DNA from: Chryseobacterium sp. MFBS3-17
GTDB taxonomy: Bacteria; Bacteroidota; Bacteroidia; Flavobacteriales; Weeksellaceae
NCBI RefSeq assembly: GCF_020687745.1
Contig: NZ_JAJEWK010000005.1
Location: forward strand, 124,001-188,000
Reading direction: 5' to 3'
DNA length: 64,000 nt
In this document: positions 26,681 to 34,845 of the stretch, one piece after another
Layout of the letters: each line of letters starts with the position of its first letter
How positions within the stretch are numbered: the first letter of the stretch is position 1
Made by a program: the position numbers and the translations under genes
Notes under the pieces: model-generated
The model's database searches: none
Seen by the model: the letters and a program-made list of their open reading frames with translations, nothing else
What the model was told of the DNA's origin: nothing

Positions 26681-28126
26681 TTAGTTATTCAGCTTACTGT
26701 TCTTTTTGCCATAAACGAAATACAGCACTACACCCAGCCCCATCCAGACCATCAGTCGCAGCCAGCTTTCTCCGGGCAGTGAAAGCATCAGCCCCAGACA
26801 TACCAGCACCCCCATAATGGGGACAAAAGGAACCAGTGGCGTGCGGAAACCGCGCGGCGCATCTGGCTGGGTTTTTCTCATGACCAATACCCCTATACTT
26901 ACCAGTACAAATGCCAGCAAAGTCCCGATGGACACCATGTGACCCAAATCTGAAATCGGTACAAATCCGGCAAAGAGACTTACGAATACCAGAAAAAACA
27001 GATTGGTTTTCCACGGGGTTCTGAATTTCGGATGGATGTCCCCGAAGAAACGCGGCAATAAACCATCGCGGCTCATGGAATAGAATACGCGGCTCTGCCC
27101 CATCAGCATTACCAGAATTACAGAAGTATAACCCGCAAGAATAGCAATAATGAGTCCGGTCTGAAGGAAACCATACGGTGTCTGTGCAAAGGCCGTGGCA
27201 GCAGGTTTGGCATCATTGGCAAAATCCTGATACGGCATCAGTCCCGTCATCACATGAGAAAACAATACGTATAAAATGGTACACACCACCAGTGAACCCA
27301 AAATACCGATCGGCATTCCCTTCTGCGGGTTTTTGGCTTCCTGAGCGGCTGTGGACACCGCATCGAACCCGATAAAGGCAAAGAAAACAGTGGCAGCACC
27401 CATGGCAATTCCACTCCAGCCAAACTTACCGAATTCTCCCTGATTGGCCGGAATATAAGGCACGTGATTTTCCGGATTCATATAGCTCCACCCCAGGGCA
27501 ATAAAAACAATCACTACCAAAACTTTCAGAACCACCAGAATATTGTTGATACCGGAAGATTCCCGCATACCACGGATGAGCACCAGCGAAAGGATGGATA
27601 CAATGATGACCGCAGGCAGATTGATGATACCTCCCTCAATAACGGTACCATCGCCCAGTTTTAAAGTTTCCCAGGGCGAACAGATCAGTTCCGGGGGCAG
27701 GTGAATCCCGAATTTATTAAGCAACTCCAGGAAATAACGTGACCAGGAAACGCCTACTGTAGCGGCTCCCAGCGCATATTCCAACACCAGATCCCAGCCG
27801 ATGATCCATGCCATAAATTCGCCCATGGTGGCATAGGAATAGGTGTATGCACTACCCGCCACCGGAATCATGGAGGCAAATTCCGCATAGCAGAGTCCGG
27901 CAAAGGCACAGCCCAGAGCGGCCAGAACAAATGAAATAGTGACCGCAGGTCCTGCATGTTCGGCAGCGGCAATTCCGGTAAGGGAAAACAGACCGGCACC
28001 GATGATGGCTCCAATTCCCAAAGCGACCAGCGCCCCTGATGACAAGGTACGCTTCAGGCCCTTTTCATCCTCACCTGCTTCTGCAATTAATCGTTCGTAA
28101 GGTTTTCTTTTAAAAAGATTCGACAT
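26681..28126 (-). CDS. APC-family amino-acid permease
   Basis: Inner-membrane amino-acid transporter, 481 residues with 12 or more helices, close to the cationic amino-acid transporter / YhdG type. The conserved start of helix 1 is LGIGAIIGAGLFSLTG, followed by AGLCYAEFASMIPVAGSAYTY in helix 3 and GFDAVSTAAQEAKNPQKGMP after helix 6, all diagnostic of this group. The substrate cannot be told from sequence. The start is the ATG at 28124-28126. A -7 box lies at 28149-28156 and a terminator follows the gene, so it is a single transcription unit. Confidence 0.92.
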   Translation of the reverse strand: MSNLFKRKPYERLIAEAGEDEKGLKRTLSSGALVALGIGAIIGAGLFSLTGIAAAEHAGPAVTISFVLAALGCAFAGLCYAEFASMIPVAGSAYTYSYATMGEFMAWIIGWDLVLEYALGAATVGVSWSRYFLELLNKFGIHLPPELICSPWETLKLGDGTVIEGGIINLPAVIIVSILSLVLIRGMRESSGINNILVVLKVLVVIVFIALGWSYMNPENHVPYIPANQGEFGKFGWSGIAMGAATVFFAFIGFDAVSTAAQEAKNPQKGMPIGILGSLVVCTILYVLFSHVMTGLMPYQDFANDAKPAATAFAQTPYGFLQTGLIIAILAGYTSVILVMLMGQSRVFYSMSRDGLLPRFFGDIHPKFRTPWKTNLFFLVFVSLFAGFVPISDLGHMVSIGTLLAFVLVSIGVLVMRKTQPDAPRGFRTPLVPFVPIMGVLVCLGLMLSLPGESWLRLMVWMGLGVVLYFVYGKKNSKLNN

Positions 28127-28148
28127 CGTTTATTTTTTTTAATATTTT

Positions 28149-28156
28149 CAAAAATA
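28149..28156 (-). promoter_or_regulatory. Promoter -7 box of the permease gene
   Basis: TATTTTTG matches TAnnTTTG and lies 22 nt before the ATG. Confidence 0.5.
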
Positions 28157-28280
28157 TAAAATTTGAATCATCATTAACTAATTTTCGTCAATTTTCTTTG
28201 GAAAAATCTCCCTAAATCCATCTATAAAGCTGATTTTCATGCGAAACAATAAAAATCAGAGCCGGATTACCTCTCCATGT

Positions 28281-28324
28281 GTAACTTATGTTACGGTACA
28301 GGAACCATAACCGTAATATCTTTG
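28281..28324 (+). promoter_or_regulatory. Rhodanese-OsmC promoter with two dyads
   Basis: TATCTTTG at 28317-28324 is a perfect -7 box, 22 nt before the ATG. The dyad GTAAC-TTAT-GTTAC (28281-28294) is centred about 43 bp before the expected transcription start, the place where Crp/Fnr-type activators bind at class II promoters. A second inverted repeat, TTACGGT (28291-28297) and ACCGTAA (28310-28316), shares the TTAC of the first and ends at the -7 box. Confidence 0.6.
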
Positions 28325-28346
28325 TATCAGCAAAAAAAGAAATAGT

Positions 28347-28658
28347 ATGATGAATACCTTAAAAGGAATATTGGGGCTGGATAAAACCAATTATTCCGCA
28401 TTAGTAAAAAACGGCGCAGTAATTCTGGATGTAAGAACTAAATCTGAATTTGATGGAGGACATATTAAAGATGCGCTGAACATTCCCGTATCTGACCTTA
28501 CTGCCAAACTGAACCGCCTGCAGGACAAAAACACGCCCATTATTACCTGCTGTGCCTCCGGCATGCGGAGTGCCACGGCTGCCGGAATCCTAAAAAAAGC
28601 CGGCTTTACCAAAGTGTACAATGGTGGCGGCTGGGCAAGCCTTAAACAAAAAATTTAA
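28347..28658 (+). CDS. Single-domain rhodanese-like protein
   Basis: Rhodanese-fold sulfurtransferase of 103 residues, without signal peptide. It holds GAVILDVRTKSEFDGGHI near residues 23-40 and the active-site loop CASGMR with the persulfide-carrying Cys69, preceded by another Cys68. PspE/GlpE-like proteins move sulfane sulfur to an acceptor. It starts at ATG 28347 (a second ATG follows at once) and is followed after 31 bp by an OsmC-type gene on the same strand, so both probably serve thiol or peroxide stress. The promoter carries a Crp/Fnr-like dyad. Confidence 0.92.
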   Translation: MMNTLKGILGLDKTNYSALVKNGAVILDVRTKSEFDGGHIKDALNIPVSDLTAKLNRLQDKNTPIITCCASGMRSATAAGILKKAGFTKVYNGGGWASLKQKI

Positions 28659-28689
28659 ACTGAAATTATAAACTCCATTCCATTAAATT

Positions 28690-29145
28690 ATGATGAAATC
28701 ACACTTATATCATGTAGACATCCGCTGGAAAAAAGGCCGCACGGGAGAAATATCATCACCGGAACTCAGCGAAAAAATTGAAATTGCAACTCCGCCGCAA
28801 TTTACCGGCGGTGCAGAAAACATCTGGTCTCCGGAGCATCTCTTTACTGCCGCCGCAGCCAGTTGCCTGATGACCACCTTCCTGGCCATTGCAGAAAATT
28901 CCGGATTGGAATTTACCCATTTCAGCTGCGGATCTGCCGGGAAACTTGAAATGACAGACGGAAAATACCTGATGACCGAAATTCATCTGAAACCCGAAGT
29001 GACGATAACTTCAGAAAAAGACCGCCTGAAGGCAGAACGAATTCTGAACAAAGCAGCGGCCAGTTGTCTCATTTCCAACTCTATGAAATCCACTATTACG
29101 GTAACACCCGATATCATGGTGGCGGCGGAGAAAATACCGCAATAG
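28690..29145 (+). CDS. OsmC/Ohr-family protein
   Basis: Small peroxidase-like protein of 151 residues; OsmC and Ohr proteins reduce organic hydroperoxides with a pair of cysteines. Both are present: Cys59 in LFTAAAASCLMTTF and Cys126 in AAASCLISNSMKS. The segment NIWSPEHLFTAAAASC is typical of the YhfA/OsmC subgroup. It lies 31 bp after the rhodanese gene and has a terminator about 54 bp after its stop, so the two form one unit. It starts at one of two adjacent ATG codons (28690 or 28693). Confidence 0.92.
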   Translation: MMKSHLYHVDIRWKKGRTGEISSPELSEKIEIATPPQFTGGAENIWSPEHLFTAAAASCLMTTFLAIAENSGLEFTHFSCGSAGKLEMTDGKYLMTEIHLKPEVTITSEKDRLKAERILNKAAASCLISNSMKSTITVTPDIMVAAEKIPQ

Positions 29146-29198
29146 GTTTCACGTATCCATTTAAGCTAAATTATTGTTTACACTCCTTGCAGTGGATT

Positions 29199-29230
29199 TT
29201 CCCGGGCGGTTTTTTGTCCGGGAATTTTTA
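29199..29230 (+). terminator. Terminator after the OsmC gene
   Basis: Stem TTCCCGG (29199-29205) with CCGGGAA (29218-29224), 12-nt loop that could be closed further by a GC pair, then TTTTT. It separates the rhodanese-OsmC unit from pnuC, whose -7 box starts inside the trailing sequence. Confidence 0.8.
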
Positions 29231-29236
29231 TCTTTG
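29229..29236 (+). promoter_or_regulatory. Promoter -7 box of pnuC
   Basis: TATCTTTG, perfect match, ends 5 nt before the pnuC ATG at 29242, implying an almost leaderless mRNA. It overlaps the end of the preceding terminator T run. Confidence 0.65.
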
Positions 29237-29241
29237 ACCTC

Positions 29242-29916
29242 ATGAATTTCCACGAGTTATTTCTGGCACCGTATGAGAGCTACACTACTTTTCAGATTAT
29301 CCTGGAAATCACGGCGACTTTCTTTGGTATTGCCAGTGTGTACTTTTCCATCAAAAAAAACATTTGGGTCTATCCTACCGGCATCATTTCTACTGCCCTG
29401 TATGTCTATATTCTTTTAAAATTCGGGCTTCTGGGAGACATGCTCATTAACTTCTACTATACCGTGATGAGCGTGTACGGGTGGATTCTGTGGTCCCGCA
29501 GTTCAGAAGATCACATTCATGTGGAAGTGAGCCGTACCCGCCGGAAAGAATGGTACTTCTCTGCCACATTATTCATCATCAGCCTGATTCTGATTACGGT
29601 TGTTTATTATTACAAACCTTTTATAGAAAATGGTTTTTCCATGAACGGCATTTCTGTGGGCATGGATCATCTGGACTGGGCAAACTGGCTGGATGTCTTT
29701 ACTACGGCAGTATTCCTGGTGGGCATGTGGCTGATGGCCAAAAGAAAACTGGAAAACTGGATTTTCTGGATTATTGGCGATGTGCTTTGTATTCCGATGA
29801 TGATGTACAAAGGCTTAAACATCACTTCACTTCAGTATGTGGTGTTTACCGTCATGGCCGTGATTGGCTATCTGGAATGGCGGCGGAGTCTGAAACCTGA
29901 GGAAGAACGAAATTAA
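29242..29916 (+). CDS. pnuC: Nicotinamide riboside transporter PnuC
   Basis: Inner-membrane facilitator for nicotinamide riboside, a precursor of NAD; 224 residues with seven helices. Typical features are ILEITATFFGIASVYFSIKKN in the first helix, NFYYTVMSVYGWILW in the middle and the C-terminal PMMMYKGLNITSLQYVVFTVMAVIGYLEW (shown by MMMYKGLNITS and IGYLEWRRS). The start is the ATG at 29242, only 5 nt after the -7 box. No NAD-related kinase or regulator gene is adjacent and no riboswitch-like structure is seen upstream, where the space between terminator and start is too short for one. Confidence 0.93.
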   Translation: MNFHELFLAPYESYTTFQIILEITATFFGIASVYFSIKKNIWVYPTGIISTALYVYILLKFGLLGDMLINFYYTVMSVYGWILWSRSSEDHIHVEVSRTRRKEWYFSATLFIISLILITVVYYYKPFIENGFSMNGISVGMDHLDWANWLDVFTTAVFLVGMWLMAKRKLENWIFWIIGDVLCIPMMMYKGLNITSLQYVVFTVMAVIGYLEWRRSLKPEEERN

Positions 29917-29953
29917 TAACCAACATCTCCATAAATTGGCTTAATTTTGAACC

Positions 29954-30247
29954 ATGGCAAGAAAAAAAAGGGAATTTCAGTCCTCTGAGCTGGTACGGGC
30001 TTTTGCAAAAATTCACGGTTTCGAAGACAAACTTTTGGCCTTCGAGGTAAAGGATTTTTTACATGAGTATCTGAGTGACGATCTCTTCAGTGAAATAGAA
30101 TCTGTGAATCTGAAAGATAAAATTCTGGAAATCCGGGTGAAATCTCCGCTACTGCGCAATGATTTCCGCATGCGCAAAAGTTTTTTTCTCCAAAAATTTC
30201 AGGAGAAATTCGGGGAAAGTGCATTTACTGACCTGCAGGTTTTTTAA
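29954..30247 (+). CDS. DUF721 (DciA-like) protein
   Basis: Small soluble protein of 97 residues of the DUF721 family. DciA, the best-known member, helps load the replicative helicase in many bacteria; whether this short form does so is unknown. The pattern FQSSELVRAFAKIHGFEDKL (N-terminal helix) followed by ILEIRVKSPLLRNDFRMRK fits the family. It starts at the ATG at 29954 and ends with a TAA whose bases are shared with the TAA of the convergent gene (TTAA at 30244-30247). Confidence 0.78.
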   Translation: MARKKREFQSSELVRAFAKIHGFEDKLLAFEVKDFLHEYLSDDLFSEIESVNLKDKILEIRVKSPLLRNDFRMRKSFFLQKFQEKFGESAFTDLQVF

Positions 30248-32259
30248 CCGTTTGTTTTTTCTTTCTCCACCGAAGGTGTTACCTCTGCAGGTGATTTCAT
30301 CGGGAGAAAAAAATGCAGCGGTTTCTCTTTAAAATATTTGAATATTTCCTTTGAAATCCCACCTACATCAGCCAGATTTACTTGTCTGGACCGGAATGCC
30401 AGCATCATGGACAGTCCGAAACTTACTGCAAAATTGAAAAATCCAATGAGGCACACGGTGAGCGATGAGATGAATATGGTAGAAAATCCGACATCGAAAC
30501 CTTTGCCGTAAAGTGCGGCAGCAAAATTCCCGGTAGAGAAGGTAATGTGGCGGATGTCCAGATCCAGACCCAGAAACATTCCTATGGTACCTGTAACTCC
30601 CAGAAATACCCCGAACCAGAAATTAGACACAATTCCCGCCCAGTTCCTCGCATAGTATCTGGAGATTCGGGAGGCGGTTTTCTCGCCAAAGAAATAATTC
30701 AGGAAAGGATTTTTATCAATTCTTTTAGGAATCTGAAAGAACACGGAACGGTTGCCCACATTGCCGGAGATTATTCCGGAAAAAAACAGGAACACCCCCG
30801 CTATACTCGCATGAAATAACGCTTTGGACTCAAAAAGATTGATATCCTTAAAGAGTTTATCTGCTTTTGCGGTTCCGAAATTTTCATGAAACAGCACATC
30901 CAGTCCGTAGATGACTGCCAGGGCAGAGGGGAACGTGAGCAGCACATTTCCTACAAATGCAATGAACTGGCTTCTGAAAAGCCTGGAAAAAAAGCGTGCA
31001 AACTCGCGGTAGTTTTCATTATTATTCTGTCCGTCTGAAAGTACTTTGGCCATGGTAGCTGCCGTCATGGCCGGCTGCTTCGTTGCCACGGTATATCCCA
31101 TGAGGTAAATCACCACAAAACACAGGGCATAATTCAGCGCATATAGTACAGCATGTCCAAACTCACTAGCCGGTAATTCGCTGTACAGAATTTTCAGAAT
31201 ACTGCATGCACCGATGATGATTCCGCCAGCGCTTGCTTTCCACAGCATTTTCAGGTAATCCTTCCGGGTAGAGGTAATGTAGTGTGCACCGGTTTCGGCG
31301 GTGTGATTGGTAATGAGGTGAGACATCAGCCGCGTGCTGTCATCTACCAGTTCGCGGAGGTTATTCTTGTGAGATTTATATTCAAGTATGTTAAAGAAAA
31401 GCTGTTTGGACTTAATCAGCACATCTTTTTCATCATCCAGCACCAGCAAATTCAGAATATCCTGCATCCGGTTCAGCTGCTGCCGGATTTTGAGTAAAGA
31501 CTGATTGATTTTACCTGAAATGCCGAATTTGGATGAATTCTTAAAAGCCAGATCCACATAATCCAGACATTGGGTGATATAAATTTTAATCTGTTTGTAA
31601 TGCTGATCTTTGGAGTGAAGTGTGAAATCCGGACGGTCCCGGAATTCTTTGGTCAGCACATCCATTTCGTCCTGAAGCGCGAGAAAAGGATTGTCGAAAT
31701 TCTTATACTGCGGCGCCATATTCACCACTTCCACATCCATGGCATTGCCAATGACCCGCCAGGCCAGGATATTCATGGCAAAAAATAGTTCATTTTTTAC
31801 CGCCGTATTGATGATGATTTCAGAGATGTGGAGCACGCGGAAAAACTCATCCAGATCTTCTTCATAGACATTCCGGAAGTATTGCAGATCTTTACGGGTC
31901 TGCACAGACACAAAATCGATGAGATGCCACACCGTATTTTCGTCTGCTACCGGCGGCAGCACTTTATTCAGTATCCGCTTTCGGAATTCCGGCAAAAAGG
32001 CATTTTCCGAAAGAATATTGGCTTCGGTAAGTGAAAGGTTGAATGATTTTCCACTAAAAATATGATGAATAAAATACGCAAAATTCGCGGTGATGTCCGG
32101 ATTTTCACGCAGAAACTGAAGCACCTCAGAAAATGGCGTACGGGTAATGCTGTTCAGTACTTCGGTAAGAACCTCAAGTGATTTCGACTCATTGCGAAAA
32201 CTGAAATATTTCTTCAAAACCGATTCCACACCGGGTTTATCAGTGGAAAATAATCCCAT
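30244..32259 (-). CDS. PF10136-type membrane protein (often labelled site-specific recombinase)
   Basis: A 671-residue protein with a long soluble N-terminal part (about 1-330, helical) and six or seven membrane helices in the C-terminal half, for example GGIIIGACSILKILY, ALNYALCFVVIYLMGYTVA and FVGNVLLTFPSALAVIYG. Databases call this family Gcr site-specific recombinase, but the membrane topology makes DNA recombination doubtful. Conserved-looking stretches include GNVGNRSVFFQIPKRIDKNP and NWAGIVSNFWFGVFLG. It lies 8 bp after mtgA on the same strand, so a role in the cell envelope is a reasonable inference. Confidence 0.75.
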   Translation of the reverse strand: MGLFSTDKPGVESVLKKYFSFRNESKSLEVLTEVLNSITRTPFSEVLQFLRENPDITANFAYFIHHIFSGKSFNLSLTEANILSENAFLPEFRKRILNKVLPPVADENTVWHLIDFVSVQTRKDLQYFRNVYEEDLDEFFRVLHISEIIINTAVKNELFFAMNILAWRVIGNAMDVEVVNMAPQYKNFDNPFLALQDEMDVLTKEFRDRPDFTLHSKDQHYKQIKIYITQCLDYVDLAFKNSSKFGISGKINQSLLKIRQQLNRMQDILNLLVLDDEKDVLIKSKQLFFNILEYKSHKNNLRELVDDSTRLMSHLITNHTAETGAHYITSTRKDYLKMLWKASAGGIIIGACSILKILYSELPASEFGHAVLYALNYALCFVVIYLMGYTVATKQPAMTAATMAKVLSDGQNNNENYREFARFFSRLFRSQFIAFVGNVLLTFPSALAVIYGLDVLFHENFGTAKADKLFKDINLFESKALFHASIAGVFLFFSGIISGNVGNRSVFFQIPKRIDKNPFLNYFFGEKTASRISRYYARNWAGIVSNFWFGVFLGVTGTIGMFLGLDLDIRHITFSTGNFAAALYGKGFDVGFSTIFISSLTVCLIGFFNFAVSFGLSMMLAFRSRQVNLADVGGISKEIFKYFKEKPLHFFLPMKSPAEVTPSVEKEKTNG

Positions 32260-32267
32260 AAACAGTT

Positions 32268-32912
32268 TTATTTCAAACTTATATTATTCATTTGTCTCAA
32301 AATCCATGCATGGCGGTTCCGCAGATATTTTGACGGATTGTGCGGGTCATATTTCTGCGGACTGGGCAATATTGCGGCAATCCATGCGGCTTCACTTTTA
32401 GTCAGGTTTGCTGCACTTTTACCATAATAGTACCGGGCAGCAGCTTCAATCCCGAAAACACCGCGCCCCATTTCAATGCTGTTCAGATAGCGCTCCAGAA
32501 TCACTTCTTTGCCCCAGATCATTTCTATGATGAAGGTATAAATCGTTTCCAGTCCTTTTCTGAGCCAGCTTCTGCCCTGCCACAGAAATACATTTTTGGC
32601 CGTTTGCTGGGAAATCGTGCTGCCTCCCTTTATTTTCTTGCCTTTTTCATTGTCCGTATAGGCTTTCTGAATGGCCTGATAATCAAATCCATTATGGTTG
32701 AAAAACTTCTGGTCTTCGGCAGCCAGTACAGCTTTTTTGATGTGAGTGCCCATTTCATCATACGCAATGTAGTCCCGCTCCAGTTTGCCGAATTTCATCA
32801 TGCCACTGATTTGGGTGATGGTGACCGGCGGATTCAGAAATTTACCCCAGATGATGAACAGGATATTGGCCAGGATAATGGTATAGATGATTTTTTTCAG
32901 GGTTCTGAACAT
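32268..32912 (-). CDS. mtgA: Monofunctional peptidoglycan glycosyltransferase
   Basis: Polymerises lipid II into glycan strands outside the inner membrane. It has 214 residues: an N-terminal membrane anchor (about residues 8-24) and a GT51 domain. The catalytic block AVLAAEDQKFFNHNGFD has Glu66, followed by GGSTISQQTAKNVFL and RKGLETIYTFIIEMIWGKEVILERYLN-type sequence (ERYLNSIEMGRGVFGIEAAA), all diagnostic. The start is the ATG at 32910-32912. It is transcribed together with the downstream PF10136-type gene (8 bp gap) and 47 bp after the binding-lipoprotein gene. Confidence 0.94.
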   Translation of the reverse strand: MFRTLKKIIYTIILANILFIIWGKFLNPPVTITQISGMMKFGKLERDYIAYDEMGTHIKKAVLAAEDQKFFNHNGFDYQAIQKAYTDNEKGKKIKGGSTISQQTAKNVFLWQGRSWLRKGLETIYTFIIEMIWGKEVILERYLNSIEMGRGVFGIEAAARYYYGKSAANLTKSEAAWIAAILPSPQKYDPHNPSKYLRNRHAWILRQMNNISLK

Positions 32913-32959
32913 AAATGCCTTTTGGTTGGTATAAAGTTCTGCAAAAATAGAAATATTAA

Positions 32960-34001
32960 TTATTTCAATTCCTTCATATATGTTAAATTATAGTCCGGGA
33001 GCAGTGTGGGGTGAAAGATTTTAATATAATCCTTCAGTATCAGGTCTGTCCGAACCACGCCGCTTTCAAAAAAATCATTGCTTTTGCCCACCTCCCGGCC
33101 TGTAACCGCATACATTTTTCCATTGCGGAATACTTCCAGCTTTTCATAATTGGGATTCAACTGTAACATATTTTTTCTGGACGGATGATTTCCGGCATTG
33201 ACCCAGAATTCGGCGCCCTGAGCTTTCACATATACCTCTTCGAAACTCATGGGAACCGCACGGTCATCGTTATTATCTGCGTGGATGTACTCTGCATGGG
33301 CATCGGCCAAGAATCGCGCAAGACCGGTACGGCCTCCCGGCATGAACCACTGATTTCCATACATTTCGTTGGCCAGAACCACAGGTTTAGTAGCTGATGT
33401 GGCAGCAAGCTCTCTGAGTTTGTTATATTCCGCGCTGATTTCAGCGAAGCGCTCTTCTGCTTTTTCTCCGGCTCCCAGCAGTACCCCGAATACTTTGAGA
33501 TATGCAGATTTTTCCAGCGGATTCTGCTCTTCATATTCATTGAGGAAAATGATGCGGATTCCATTCCTGCGAAGGATTTCGTAGGTGTTTTCAAAATTGG
33601 CCACATAGTTGGTCAGGATGACCTGCGGCTTCAGGGCTATAATTTTTTCCACATCATATTTCTGTTCATTTCCGATATTATGAATCTTGTTGCGGGCAAT
33701 CTTTTCCCGGATGGCGGGCGAGAATACATATTCCGGGCTGGAAATGCCGGTAATGCGGTCCTCCATGCCGAGTTCTGTAAAGTAACCCACCAGACTTGCA
33801 TTCAGCAGGATTACTTTTTGGTAGGGCAGTTCGGAAGCCGGAATTTCAAAGGTAAATGTCCCTGATTTCAGTTCCAGGGCATCCTCCACGGCTCTGTATT
33901 TCAGATTTTCTGAGATGATTTCCCAGTTCCCGCCGTCCCTTGCAGGTTCATTTTTACAGCTGAGCAGCAGAAAAACACAAAATATTTGGAAAAAAAGCAC
34001 T
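32960..34001 (-). CDS. ABC-transporter substrate-binding lipoprotein (BtuF/FepB type)
   Basis: Periplasmic binding lipoprotein for a metal chelate or corrinoid, 348 residues; the ATG is at 34004-34006, so read the feature as reaching 34006. Signal peptide with lipobox LLLSC and Cys17. The class III binding fold is seen in PYQKVILLNASLVGYFTELG, EKIIALKPQVILTNYV and the long central helix. No permease or ATPase gene is adjacent, so the cognate transporter must be elsewhere. It is divergent from tRNA-Arg, and its start codon touches the -33 element of the tRNA promoter, so the two promoters must overlap. Ligand (haem, B12, iron chelate) is not decidable. Confidence 0.86.
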
Positions 34002-34005
34002 TTCA

Positions 34006-34038
34006 TTTGTCAAAGAAAACAAAAAAGTACTATATTTG
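34006..34038 (+). promoter_or_regulatory. Promoter of tRNA-Arg
   Basis: TTTG at 34006-34009, 21-bp spacer, then TATATTTG at 34031-34038: close to the full Bacteroidota consensus TTTG-N19-21-TAnnTTTG. The tRNA starts 13 nt later. Confidence 0.75.
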
Positions 34039-34051
34039 CAAACCGAAAAAC

Positions 34052-34125
34052 GGCCTCGTGGCGCAACTGAATAGCGCATCTGATTACGGCTCAGAAGGTT
34101 ACAGGTTTGAATCCTGTCGAGGTCA
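34052..34125 (+). tRNA. tRNA-Arg (anticodon ACG)
   Basis: Complete cloverleaf of 74 nt. Acceptor stem GGCCTCG / CGAGGTC (one G-U pair), D arm GCGC / GCGC, anticodon stem TCTGA / TCAGA with loop TTACGGC giving anticodon ACG, variable loop AGGTT, T arm ACAGG / CCTGT with loop TTTGAAT. Discriminator A at 34125; the CCA end is not encoded. ACG is edited to ICG by TadA in bacteria to read CGU, CGC and CGA. It has its own promoter and terminator and so is a single-gene unit. Confidence 0.97.
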
Positions 34126-34130
34126 CTTAC

Positions 34131-34163
34131 AAAGTCTGCAAGTTTATTTTGCAGACTTTTTTT
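34131..34163 (+). terminator. Terminator of tRNA-Arg
   Basis: 11-bp perfect stem (AAAGTCTGCAA at 34131-34141 with TTGCAGACTTT at 34149-34159), 7-nt loop, followed by a T run. It starts 5 bp after the tRNA. Confidence 0.92.
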
Positions 34164-34210
34164 ATAATGCCGGGCACACATTAATTTTTTAAATTTTCTA
34201 AAAAAATCAT

Positions 34211-34218
34211 TACATTTG
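34211..34218 (+). promoter_or_regulatory. Promoter -7 box of the 34279-34773 gene
   Basis: TACATTTG matches TAnnTTTG, 60 nt before the ATG. A T-rich stretch lies upstream but no clear -33 TTTG. Confidence 0.5.
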
Positions 34219-34278
34219 TTCCGCATTGCAAAACACAAAAAACTGAAAAAAAATTATTAACCTCGCTAATAAAAGACA

Positions 34279-34773
34279 ATGAAAAGAACATTTTTACTTC
34301 TGGTTACTTTTTTTTCTGCCATGGCATTCAGCCAGATTAAAGTCCTGCAGAATGATAATTTGGTTCAGGTGGGAAAAGACAACTCTGTAGCCCTGTATAA
34401 AAAGCAAAATAAGTACACGTTTAATTATCAGGATACCAATAACAGCAACCTAAATACGTTCCGCTCTTTTTCCTTTCAGGACATCAACAAAGATCTGGAT
34501 CAGCTGTACAAACTGATTTCTGACGGATTTATAGATATGCCAATGGGTGAAATTCAACTGGAGTTACCCGGCGACATCATCGGACTGAAATATGCCAAAA
34601 ATTATGGACAGACCACGGTGCAGTTTGTACACTACATCAACAAAAACAAAAAGTATGTGGGCAAAAGCCGTTTTCTGACCAAGAAACAGGTCGATAAAAT
34701 ATTTGGCAAAGACCGGATCAACAACGCTGCGAAAACCGCCACCATCAATCCCCGGTCCGAAACAAAAAATTAA
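34279..34773 (+). CDS. Exported protein of unknown function
   Basis: A 164-residue protein with a signal peptide (MKRTFLLLVTFFSAMAFSQ, cleavage near residue 18-19) and no membrane segment or lipobox. I do not recognise the mature domain. It is polar and tyrosine/asparagine-rich at first (QNDNLVQVGKDNSVALYKKQ), then has a short hydrophobic-strand pattern (MGEIQLELPGDIIGLKYAK) and ends basic. It is a single gene between the tRNA and gldA, with a -7 box upstream. It is probably periplasmic or surface-exposed. Confidence 0.7.
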   Translation: MKRTFLLLVTFFSAMAFSQIKVLQNDNLVQVGKDNSVALYKKQNKYTFNYQDTNNSNLNTFRSFSFQDINKDLDQLYKLISDGFIDMPMGEIQLELPGDIIGLKYAKNYGQTTVQFVHYINKNKKYVGKSRFLTKKQVDKIFGKDRINNAAKTATINPRSETKN

Positions 34774-34821
34774 CCTCAATCTCAAACATCACTGAAAACT
34801 CATTCCTGCGGAAAGGGTTTT

Positions 34822-34829
34822 TATTTTTG
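34822..34829 (+). promoter_or_regulatory. Promoter -7 box of gldA
   Basis: TATTTTTG matches TAnnTTTG, 16 nt before the ATG at 34846. Confidence 0.55.
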
Positions 34830-34845
34830 CAAATAACGCTGAAAC

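Noticed and set aside
26579-26782. Small plus-strand frame of 67 codons
   Set aside because: It covers the permease terminator hairpin and the 3' end of the permease gene; no ribosome site or conserved pattern.
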